A DNA stretch of 64,000 bases from Nipponacmea schrenckii (Eukaryota; Mollusca; Gastropoda; Lottiidae), in assembly GCA_030562195.1 (NCBI GenBank), contig JAUJPP010000005.1, positions 34,087,106 through 34,151,105 of the forward strand. Direction: 5' to 3'. Shown here one piece after another: positions 46,101-55,400 of this stretch; position 1 is the stretch's first letter; each line of letters begins with the position of its first letter. The notes below the pieces were generated by a model. The model did not search any database. It worked only from the letters and a program-made list of their open reading frames with translations, and was not told the origin of the DNA. The position numbers and the translations under genes were made by a program.

Positions 46101-48880
46101 GAGTTTAAAAAATTCTTTATTGAGAAATTGGGATAAAAGGTCTGGATCTGCTGGTATAGTACGTGATAAGGTACATATGTCTTTTCTAAATGTTAGAAGT
46201 TGTGTGTGTCCATATTCAATACTTCTGTTTCAATTTCAATAATTTTTTAAAATGATAGTACATGGTACAAGAAGAGTAAATGTATTAATGAGAAGAGGTG
46301 GACAGGAAATCATTGACTTTATGAAGAAAGTTTTAGAACTTAGTAAACTACGTGATGATGATTATTATAACGACCTTGATGAAAAAGGTGAGGGTTATGA
46401 AATATATATTAAATATTATTTTATATATATATTAAATAGGATTGGAGATCATCACAAATGACGAATGAAGAACAAAATTAGCAAGTGGCCTTTCTTTATA
46501 AAATGTTCCAATGCCATTGATACATGACGTCGATCTGCCTTCAATAATGGCTACTACTATAAACACACTTTCAATTTTTATTTTACATGTACACTGTATA
46601 TCTTGATAAGTTCACATGTCACATGTCTATTTCTTAGATGGTGATATCGACTTCTTATCTCATTACCGTTTGGTGGACAATAATAGACTGGAATCTTATG
46701 CACGTGCATTCTGTGTAGAAGATGGAAATAGAGATATCTGTTTATCTTATGAGGTATTTGAAAAAAACAATTTTTATTACAAGAACAACGTAATTTATTC
46801 AATATAAACACACTCCCTGTGATTTCTTGATTTTCTCTAAACAGACTAATTGATCGACTAGCATTTACACTATGTAAACGTTCAATGAAACAAATATATT
46901 TCAGGAAACGAGAATGGCCTTAGGTGGTGTACCTAGTCTTCAACAAATAACAAACAAACAGTTAGAATATGTCTTAAAGGTTTGTATATAATTTAACTTA
47001 CTTGAAAAGAGATTTCTATCGTCGTCATACAGAACTGTGAAGATATTTTCCACTTAAAAGAAAAGGTGTATGTGTTGTTATATGATAAATGCATGTGCTA
47101 CTATCAACTGTGCTACTGTCGTTTTTTTCTTTGCCAATCTTATTAACTGGAGGAAAGATCCACTTTATAGTTGTAAATATCTTAGAATCAACTCGAAATA
47201 CAACGTTTGTATACATGATGAAATGCGACATTTTGAAATGATCACGTTATCATATCTTGTATTGCAGGTATTAAATATTAATGATGCTACACAGATTACC
47301 TTTAGAATGTTTGCTGTTATGACCGCTCTCTCTGAACGAGTTACTTCTATGGAGTAAGTAACCACTTTACATTGAAGATGATCATACAATCGTGAATACT
47401 TACGACGGTATAATTTATGAAGAATGCTCAAGGATTTTTATTTTCGTCAGTTTTAGTATTTTTGTGCAAAAGCTAGTACTACTTGTGTTTCCTTGAAATT
47501 CTTCAGAAACAAATATTGCTTGACATTTCTTCGAATACATTTCTTGGAGTTACATTATCGTTGTAAGCATAGTGTTTATTTTACAACAGGTGGCGCTTTG
47601 GTGTGCGACGAATCTGCCCCTCATTATAAAGACACGGTCTTTTCCACCTAAAAATTATTAAAACGGCCTATCGTTATAGATAACTTGAATAAGATCGATA
47701 TTCTATTTCCAGCCCACTGAGTAAACATCTTCTAGAAATCTGTGATCTATTAGATATAGAGAGGAAGATGGACCTGTATAGATCTATGTTTAATAGTGCA
47801 AATACAGACGGTGATTCTAGTTATATTAAAGTTGATGCTTTACGTATTGATCTAATAGCTGGGGGTTTAAACTGGAAGCAACAACAGTTTGTCATGGACA
47901 GATTACAGCCCAACTGGTTGAATGAGGTATATCACAAATTAACAATTACGTAGAGCCGAACAGATTTTTGCCGGCTGTAATTCATAACTTAACCATTGTT
48001 TTGAAATAGAATATAGAGAATTTCAATTGAAACAATTGATTTCAGGAAGCACATCTTACACTAAATAATTATGATCAGTTGTCTCCCTTGATCTATCTAT
48101 AAAATAAAATTGAAATAAAAAAAATTCAAAAATAAATTGTATCAGTTACCTCCTATGATTGACAAAATTTTAAATGATTAACATACGATGTTTTTACTTT
48201 TCAGATTTCCTTCCTAGATTATATGTGTTATATCCCATTGTTTATGTCTATGCATGATAACATAGTAGATAATCCATTAGATATGTCGGATAACAAATAT
48301 GAAGCAATGACGAGAATGCCATCTGGAAGTAAAAAACAACGAGACATCAATCCACTTGGTTTTCCATTAAAGCGAGACTCTTCATACCAAATGAGACAAC
48401 AGGCTAAAGAGTTGTTGGAAGGAAAGGTAAAAATGGAAGATGTTCGAGCTGAAAAACGTGAAATGTTACAAAAATATACCAAGTTAGTATAATTATTGTG
48501 AATCAATGATTGTCACCTTGCAAGGACCACTCATTTTTATATTAAGTTAATAATTTTTAGATCGAATTAAGTTATTGCCCTTGACTTTAAGAAATGCAGA
48601 CATTGAGTATTTGATGTACAAGTCTATTTGGGTTATTGCACGTAACAAAAAATAATTGACAGTAAGTAGATTCATATAAAATAAATTCAAACTACAAACG
48701 CACTATGAAGATCTTTAAAATAAATGAGAAATTAGTATCTTAGTCACTTAAAACATTATTATCATTTAAGTCAAACGTTCAACCATAGGCCTACCTTACT
48801 TATCATTCTTCGTTATTTTCAGATTACCAAAGTTGCTTGAAAAAGAACCAACACGAAAAACTCCAGATTCTGAAATTTAA
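40090..48880 (+). CDS. 3' cassette A (19 exons) of the same gene
   Basis: Exons: 40090-40174, 40429-40714, 41119-41467, 41774-41783, 42132-42431, 43115-43246, 43558-43613, 44381-44475, 44577-44630, 44817-44853, 45185-45399, 45648-45777, 46259-46387, 46638-46753, 46905-46979, 47268-47353, 47713-47926, 48205-48482, 48823-48880. With T1, T2 and T4-T8 they sum to 4164 coding nt (1387 residues) in a single frame. Order of parts: GKDGAVYEVVVDPLTGKKYK, three GGTR/SESYHS-type modules, Gly/Lys-rich linker, TEEEKKK charged helix, MVSYEKGARR, KKKKK stretches, LTADALIKLGIDPNASKQEI, then an EF-hand region and TAA. Very basic and hydrophilic; possibly a cytoskeletal or ciliary scaffold sensing calcium, which is inference. 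A paralogous cassette follows at 49374. Confidence 0.82.
40429..40714 (+). CDS. Cassette A exon A2, GGTR/ESYHS module
   Basis: Acceptor AATTCTAG, donor GTAAAA. Lys/Arg-rich start (MRRGRKKKGGGAGG), acidic stretch, then SEYSYKSYKSDGGTRHVTRR and ADGTYSEPESYHSDKDEE. Phase 2 to 0. Confidence 0.85.
41119..41467 (+). CDS. Cassette A exon A3, two GGTR/ESYHS modules
   Basis: Acceptor ACATTTAG, donor GTAGGT. Modules YYSVTSEGGTRKVRRKKKRA / SASESYHSS and YYSEVSVGGTHHRKRKKK / YASAESYSS. No separate counterpart in cassette B, where B2 carries two modules in one exon. Too interrupted for one long frame to be obvious; start is after an acceptor, not a Met. Confidence 0.82.
41774..41783 (+). CDS. Cassette A microexon A4 (10 nt)
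   Basis: TATTTTCAG|ACGATGAAAG|GTAAGT. Bridges phase 1 to phase 2, which is exactly what A3 and A5 need; counterpart of the 16-nt microexon B3. Confidence 0.75.
41972..42020 (+). mobile_element. 49-bp retrotransposon 3' end with 17-bp target duplication
   Basis: AGGTGCCGAACAGTAGGACG... ending in a (TTTCA)n tail, flanked by identical 17-mers TTTACATATAACAGGTA at 41955-41971 and 42021-42037. Severely 5'-truncated non-LTR element or SINE inserted in the intron between A4 and A5. Confidence 0.85.
42132..42431 (+). CDS. Cassette A exon A5, Gly/Lys linker and charged helix
   Basis: Acceptor CTTCTCAG. VYTEVSDGKGGKLKVKKENS, a GK-rich tract, RRPSSAIFSDSTDSDDVDLE, then MTEEEKKKYFEEKAKRKEAR as a charged coiled-coil-like helix. 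The 3' end is uncertain: the phase needed by A6 is met by AA|GTTGGT at 42431, a weak donor; reading through hits TAA at 42439. Confidence 0.72.
43115..43246 (+). CDS. Cassette A exon A6
   Basis: Acceptor TTAATTGTAG, donor GTAAAG. RKKEKERAKKLSESKKPKSM then VSYEKGARRSVVDPIVKENG. The MV(S/T)YEKGA motif is shared with B5. Confidence 0.8.
43558..43613 (+). CDS. Cassette A exon A7
   Basis: Acceptor TTGATCAG, donor GTAAGT; KKKKKTKDGHEADDESDE, phase 2 to 1, same phases as B6. Confidence 0.75.
43620..44370. other. Long cassette A intron
   Basis: AT-rich with repeated TTTATCT(A/G)AGCT phrases at 43780-43960; the hydrophobic 84-codon frame at 43968 has no splice or domain support. Confidence 0.5.
44381..44475 (+). 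CDS. Cassette A exon A8
   Basis: Acceptor TTCTGTATAG, donor GTAAGT; ESVISAGGTHHKKKKKDKHG then ARPGSQESQYEY, a further diverged GGT-type module. Confidence 0.8.
44577..44630 (+). CDS. Cassette A exon A9
   Basis: Acceptor TTTGTTGCAG, donor GTAAGT; EYDDKGRVTKKKKKKGAR, phase 0. Confidence 0.8.
44817..44853 (+). CDS. Cassette A exon A10
   Basis: Acceptor ATGTTATAG, donor GTAAGT; GDGSGSEYEYEY, 37 nt, phase 0 to 1. Confidence 0.78.
45185..45399 (+). CDS. Cassette A exon A11, LGIDP motif
   Basis: Acceptor ACAATTTAG, donor GTACTT. DEDGKVKSIKKVDKRRDSQK, then YFEVDEKGMIKLKAG and DINRLTADALIKLGIDPNAS, KQEIARKLK. Paralogue of B10. Confidence 0.86.
45648..45777 (+). CDS. Cassette A exon A12
   Basis: Acceptor TGATTGTAG, donor GTAAGT; EMFGDSLLITDNDTKIGTKH then LHEYGSDVGTDELADDSDLD, acidic. 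130 nt, identical length to B11. Confidence 0.85.
46259..46387 (+). CDS. Cassette A exon A13
   Basis: Acceptor AAATGATAG, donor GTGAGG; HGTRRVNVLMRRGGQEIIDF then MKKVLELSKLRDDDYYNDLD. Paralogue of B12 (GVRRVNLLLRAGG). Confidence 0.84.
46638..46753 (+). CDS. Cassette A exon A14, EF-hand start
   Basis: Acceptor TATTTCTTAG, donor GTATTT. FLSHYRLVDNNRLESYARAF then CVEDGNRDICLSYE; the loop DGNRDICLSYEE, completed by A15, has D1, N3, D5, L8 and E12 of a canonical calcium-binding EF-hand. Confidence 0.87.
46905..46979 (+). CDS. Cassette A exon A15
   Basis: Acceptor TATATTTCAG, donor GTTTGT; ETRMALGGVPSLQQITNKQL then EYVLK. The first Glu is position 12 of the EF loop. 75 nt, same as B15. Confidence 0.86.
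47268..47353 (+). CDS. Cassette A exon A16
   Basis: Acceptor GTATTGCAG, donor GTAAGT; VLNINDATQITFRMFAVMTA then LSERVTSM. NINDATQITFRMF looks like a degenerate EF-hand (ND..T.ITF). 86 nt, same as B16. Confidence 0.86.
47713..47926 (+). CDS. Cassette A exon A17, second EF-like unit
   Basis: Acceptor CTATTTCCAG, donor GTATAT; PLSKHLLEICDLLDIERKMD, LYRSMFNSANTDGDSSYIKV, DALRIDLIAGGLNWKQQQFV, MDRLQPNWLNE. NTDGDSSYIKVDAL is an EF-like loop one residue too long, so calcium binding is uncertain. Confidence 0.87.
48205..48482 (+). CDS. Cassette A exon A18
   Basis: Acceptor ACTTTTCAG, donor GTTAGT; ISFLDYMCYIPLFMSMHDNI then VDNPLDMSDNKYEAM, and a basic tail. The first ~88 nt differ from B18 at one position only, far more similar than any neighbouring exon pair. 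Confidence 0.86.
48823..48880 (+). CDS. Cassette A terminal exon A19
   Basis: Acceptor TTATTTTCAG; LPKLLEKEPTRKTPDSEI then TAA. The B19 start also encodes a (K)LP sequence, after which tails diverge. Confidence 0.85.
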
Positions 48881-49206
48881 CTAATTTAGCTGGTTTTCAG
48901 ATATGATAGTCAAACAGTTAAAAGCTATGCGAAATTTGGTGTCCTCTTACACTCACAGTCAAAGCTGATCATAATGTGGAATACTTTCTTTGAATTAACG
49001 CATTTAATGTGATAAACAAACCGATATTTGATTCTTATTTTGATGTGTGATTTTGGGTGTTATAAAATATATATTTATTACCAATGAATTTCTCGAGTGC
49101 CATATTTAGTTAGTGTTTCGTTATACACCAAAGTGCTGTAACCCAAATCCTTTGTAATTCATGTGTTTTATTATTTTTATCATGTTTTTTATATTTTGGA
49201 TTTTGA

Positions 49207-49212
49207 AATAAA
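49207..49212 (+). terminator. Poly(A) signal AATAAA for cassette A
   Basis: AATAAA 327 bp after the cassette A stop; another at 49341-49346. Both lie before the first cassette B acceptor at 49374. Confidence 0.6.
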
Positions 49213-49373
49213 TCGATAATTTGTAATTTGTGTTATTCAATGTAGTGAAATATGCCCTGTCGATCTGATATATATCGATCGTTGCTATCAACATGAATTT
49301 GACAAAAATATAATTTTGTTGTGTTCACAATTTGACAAATAATAAATTTATTTATTTTATATTTTTTTTTTAG

Positions 49374-49452
49374 CTAAGAACCAGTTTGTTGATGAAGATG
49401 GAAATACTTATATTATGGTTAAAGATCCCAAAACTGGAAAATTAGTTAAGAA
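49374..49452 (+). CDS. Cassette B exon B1
   Basis: Acceptor after a T-rich tract (TTTTTTTTTTAG), phase 1 in, 2 out as in A1; AKNQFVDEDGNTYIMVKDPK then TGKLVK. Confidence 0.85.
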
Positions 49453-52400
49453 GTAAGTTTAATGAAAACACTAAGTAAAGTTCTTGAATTGGATGGCATA
49501 CGTAATAACAATAGGTGTTAAATAGATACAATCATGTAATCATCTATATCATCTACATATATATATCTACTGTATATATTTTCTTAACACAACTATCCAT
49601 ATCACTTTAAATCCGAGCATCCGTTGAACAACATTCTAGCAAACACCAGCTCATTTTTGACTGTCGTCAATTCCTTATTTAGCAATAATCAGACACTATA
49701 CATTTTACTTATTAAATTCAGACTTATGAATATAAAGAAAACTACAAAAACAAAAGGAAAAGTCGACAAAAAGAAGATGTCAAAAGCTGAAAGGGCCGAA
49801 TATGAAGCTGGTAAAAGAAACAGTGATAGTGAAAGTGACTTTAGTTATCGTAGCGTTTATTCGGCAGGAGGGACGCGCAAAGTACGCCGTAAAAAGAAAA
49901 ACGAGGACGGAACATATGGCGACAGTGAATCGTATCATAGTAGCCAAGATGAGGATGGGGCAGAACGAAGGAAGAAACGTCGAGAGGAGAAAGAGAGTAC
50001 AGACAATGAAACAAGAGATACTAGCCAATCTAAAAATAGTAATTATGACGAAAGTGACTATAGTTATAAAAGTGATGTTAGTGAGGGGGGAACTAGAACA
50101 ATAACTAAACATAAGAGATTACGTGATGAGGATGGTAATGTCATCGATAATATTTCTACAGGTTCTATATCTCCAAGAAGGGGTGAGTGTGTTACCTTAA
50201 GAATTCGATATTTTGATATTTTACTACTAAAACTTTTATCAAACTGTCACAAATTAGCCATGAACATTAATTTAGAAGAATTGTGTGCCTTCTTATTTAG
50301 TTCCTCTGACAGTGCAGCTATCACAATAAACTGTACGCGCGCGTTCTTCAGGAACACGCACTGCGACGAAATTGACGTGATACCCTCTTCAAAGGACTTA
50401 AATATACAATGAATATTAATCAATTTCCTTTTTTTCATTACAGGCTCGATATCAGATGGGTAAGTGATGTTGTTTGTTTATTTGTATAGCACTTTTGTGA
50501 TGCTTTACATAATTCGCACAGGGCAATTGCTGGACAAATCTGGCACATCCAGCTCTTCAAATGTGATATGTCGATGAGGTAATTGAATTAGTCCATTACG
50601 TCTCAGTTGACTAAAAAGACAATATTGTTTATATATACCAGCGAACTCACCACAATTTCGCCAGTGGATAATGGATTGTAAGGACGCCAATAAACGTCCA
50701 CTTGGTCTACGATATTATTTATAATACCACTGCCCCCTTTTTTTGTTAGATCTGACACTGCTTATGATAGATATATGGCCGAGAAACTACGACAACTGGA
50801 AGGTGTTGCAGATGCACTGGATGTTGATGTAGAAGAACAAGCAGCAGAAGAACAAAGACAAAGAGAAAAGTTGGAGGAATTTAATCGCCTCAATGAACGG
50901 GTGTATGATCCTTCATGGCCTGGTGTCAAACCTTCAGATAAACCAAATATTGAACTGCCAAATTTTGATGACCAGTACAAGCGACTTGGTGGGCCTCGGG
51001 ATAAAGATAAACCGGGGATGTCGAGAGAGAAGACTATTTCCAGAGAAAAGGGCTCACGTGGCAAGACTGGTGATGTGTTGACTGAGGAAGAGAAAAAGAA
51101 AGTTGCTGAAGAACTAGTGAAAAAACAGAAAGAAAGAGAGAAACGAGAAAAAGAATTGAGAGAAAAAAGAGAAATGTAAGAAATTAAAATAAAATATGAG
51201 ATTTAAGTGTGAAATTTATAAACCAAATTCAAATCCCACCACATTCCAGATTCAACTCTTTCAGTAGACTAGAGTTGGTTCATGGCCGTCTTGAATCTTT
51301 CTTTTGCAGGCAAAATTTGAGACGAGAGCTGACAAGTGAAAACATAGAGAAGGAGCGAGAGAACCAAAGAATAGCTGATGCTCTAAAGGAGAAAAGAAGA
51401 GAAAGCGTTATGAGTCAAAGACCTCTGGCAACCCCCAATGGCAAACATCAGAGTATGGTTACCTATGAAAAAGGAGCAGCAAGGGATTTGAACACACCTA
51501 TAACTAAAACGGATAACAGAGATGCTGGTTTAACGCACTCAGAGTAAGATTTCAATAGGACCTACGTATTGAGAAGTTACCATTTCAATTGCATTAGAAA
51601 AAAGCTAAAAAGCTTTACTAAATTAAAAAAGTTTCGATGATCAGTAAACATTTTTACTAAATAGGTTTGAGTAAAGTCTTCAAAAATTTCAGAAACGAAA
51701 CTGTATGTTAATTGTATGCAAATTTTTCAGTTGGAAAAGAAAACCGAGAGAACTGAAGAATAGTAATAACCGAAAGGGCAAAGGTAAAAATATACATTTC
51801 CTTGCTAGTATGGTGGCTGTAGAATAGTGCCCTCACCTCCATAAGATCTGTGTATGGTTACTAGTTGTTTATAGCTAATGTCCTATAAACCCACCAATAA
51901 ATACTGGAAAACCTAAAACCAGAATATAAAGTTCTTTATTCAAATCCCTTTCTGTATATATTTTCTAGATTCTTCAGCTTTTGATTACACACCAACAGCT
52001 AAACTGAACAGTTTAAACAGAAAATATGGAACAGGTAGGCTAGAGTTGATCGAGTTCTTTTTTGTCATTTAAATGGATTCAAGTCTTTTGTTAATAATTT
52101 TGGTTTATTAAATATCAGCTTTTTAGAGAAATGTGAACACAAACTCGTCAGTTGCTTACATTTCAATAACACAAGTTCTGCTCCTCCTTATCTTAGTATA
52201 ACATGTGATCTGTTTCAGATAAAAACCAAGAATCTACAGATAAAGCCAAGAGAGATAAACATTTCATGAATAGCCCGATACCCGGTAACTGTTAAATAAT
52301 AAGTATCATTTAAACTTCACCGTACCTAACATATAACTCCGAATTTATCTTGTCATAAAAAAAAGAAAAAAAAAGAAAAAAAAAAGTAAAAGAAAAACTA

Positions 52401-55400
52401 TCTGCGGTAGAGTACTCAAAAATAGCAAACAAATCTAGTTGAAAATACTTATTATGGTCAAATTACTGTCATTGTCCTGGTGGCAAAGAGCTGAAAAGGA
52501 ATTTAAATTCTTTTTCTTTTAAGTTTCAAGTTTCATTCATAACTTAATTTCAGAAAAAAAAGATTTAGAGGATGACAATAGCCAAAAACCTGGTGAGTGT
52601 GATAAAATATATATTCGTTCTTGGTTTGATACCTTCATAAGTTACGGTACCACTTCAAAGCTAGTAGGGTGACTTAGTAGAGATTATTTTGTCATAGAAG
52701 GTAAACAATGAATGAAACAAAATGCCAAGGAATAAATCTGAAAGCGGAGTAAGATGAGATAGTTCAAATAATACTCATGAATTTCAATCTATAATGTTCA
52801 CAGTTATACTGACTGTTCGCTTCAATACTCAGAAATAATGAATATATCATTTCTTGTTTAGGTCAATGGAAAAAGTTCTCTGTGGATGAAAATGGTAATA
52901 TATCTTTAAAACCAGGAGAAAAAATAGATATTAAGAAACTAAGTGCTGACGACCTGAGAAAACTTGGTATTGATCCTAATTTATCGGAAGCAGAAATTAT
53001 AAATAAGTTAAAGGTATGAAAGGTTCTTTTAATTATTGATTTGAAATGGATTATTGTGGTTTTTTGGCAAGTTTCTCTGATCGTAATCAAGAAAGTTTTG
53101 ATCAATTGAAAATAGATACCCCGAGTTCAATAATACCTAGAATAAACTTTCAAAAAGGCCTACATAGATCCAGGCCTATTATATAACCTATGATTTATTT
53201 TCGTATGTGTAGAATCATGCATTTCATTTATTTGTTTATCTGTTTATTTATTTGTTTGCGTCTTTGACGTGCGTGGCGATTATGAATTGATTGTGGAGCA
53301 AGAGATTAGTGTGTGAGGGTTTAGAGGTGTCAATGTGTAAAAGGCGAGTTTAAGTCTATCACAAAATGACATATGAAATGGCCCAGGGCTATCATCTGTA
53401 ACTTTCAGATTGGTCTACATAATTTTGATGGGTCTATCAGTAATAAGAGGGTAATTCTCTTGAGGAACTTTCTAATGAATTGAAAACTCTTAAATAATTT
53501 TCTCGCACCAGACGTATCATTAGCCCAATATCGTCGCCTTTTGTCAGTACACAGGCATGTCTCCATAAGGAATCAATAAAATGAAAAAAAAAAATATTCA
53601 GGACGTAATAAAAAGACTTTACGTCACTATCTATAGTCTGTGTCAGATTTGCTTGCAGCGATCAGTGCCGCTTGTCATAGTTTCAATGTACACAAATATG
53701 AAGACAGATGGCGTTGTTTGATATTCGAGAAATATATTTGATAAAATGTTAAGCAATATTTGTTGGGCAAGATTTGTATTTGAAGAATAATTATCGAAGA
53801 AATCTTATATAACAGATGCTTGTGTATTTAGATAAATTATTAATTTAGAGAACAAATATTGATTTTGTTTACAGAATGTTGTAATATTGGGCTGCCCGGT
53901 TTTCCATATTTGTTTGCTTTGGTTTATTATTGTTGAATTATACACTTCCCGCAGAAATGAGGATTGTCAAACATTATTCGATCTCACTACCCTCAATTTT
54001 TTTTATTAAATTCGTCAAGGCCTACTGCTATTTACCAATCCTTAGCAATTCATAAGTCCCTAGTCTGCCCTTCACCCTTTCATAGAAACATTACTGATTA
54101 CATTATAGGAGAAACTTGGTGATGATATCATTTTTGAAGAAGAAGATGACTATGAGTTTTACAGAGAAAATATCAATGAAGATGTAGATTTAATAGATGT
54201 CCTAGATAGAGAAAAGAGTATTATCAAATCTAAAGACAGTGAGCATGCTTTTAACTAACTTTTATATTAAGATTAAAATTTACCCCACGACAGCTTCAGA
54301 CTTATTTTTAACCCGAAACCATTTCATGGCACTTATAGTTCTCTACATTTCTTATAGTTACTGGAGTTAGAAGGGTGAATTTATTATTACGTGCTGGTGG
54401 ATCACAGCTTCAGGTTCATCTTCAGAAAGTTTTAGACAGCAGTAAACTGAAGGAATATTACGCCGAGGATTTGGACGAAAGAGGTAAATAATTGCTCATT
54501 ACTGACTCTTTTCTTGAAAAAATTTCGTAACGTACGAGGTTCTTTGTCCATATGACATAGTTTCTTTACTCAAAACATCACACATATTTGAATATACCAA
54601 ACTCATCGCAAACTTGTATACGCTAATAACATCAAGAATTCATATTTTAATATCATAATAAAGTTAAGTATTTTTACGTTGTGAGGATGGTTGGAGTGGT
54701 TGATATAGCATCCATTCAAATCAACTTGAGCGACCTTGCAGGGTAGTAAGATGCAATTTTGCTAGAATAGAGAGATGAGCCACTAATGACAACTTGCAGT
54801 CGTTTGAAATCCAGTTGTCGTTTAGAATTCGTTTGTCGCTCGTCGTATGCTTGTAATACACGTATCAAGAGAAATATTCGTCCGATACGATAATTCTGTA
54901 AGGGTCCTCCATGTATCAATGGATTAATTTTTCTCGCTACGTTATACAATGATTGAGATATCTATTTACATATATAAAATAATAGATAAGTTCACAAGCA
55001 TTTTATTCAAATATCACGTAATACTCATTCTTTAATTCATTATTTTTTTTATTAATTCATTCCTTTAATCCATCATTCATTTCATCCTTCTGTTAGATAC
55101 GCCTGAGATAGATTTCCAAAAATATAAAAACGACTTCGCATCAAATATAGATGAAAGAGGTATGTGCTGAATTGAATGTCCATATTTAACTCGCCTGTTT
55201 TAATAAAATGTTATCAACCAAATCATATAATTGACTCATATTCTAGATTGATATATAGAAAGAGGGACATGCATACTTGATCGCATCTTCACAATGTCAT
55301 GGTATCATAACCACGTCTAATGCCTTGACATCATTAGTCATGTTGTTTATTACGGAAGTTTGGAATTGCAACGATCTCATTTGTACACTAGAAATTGCAG

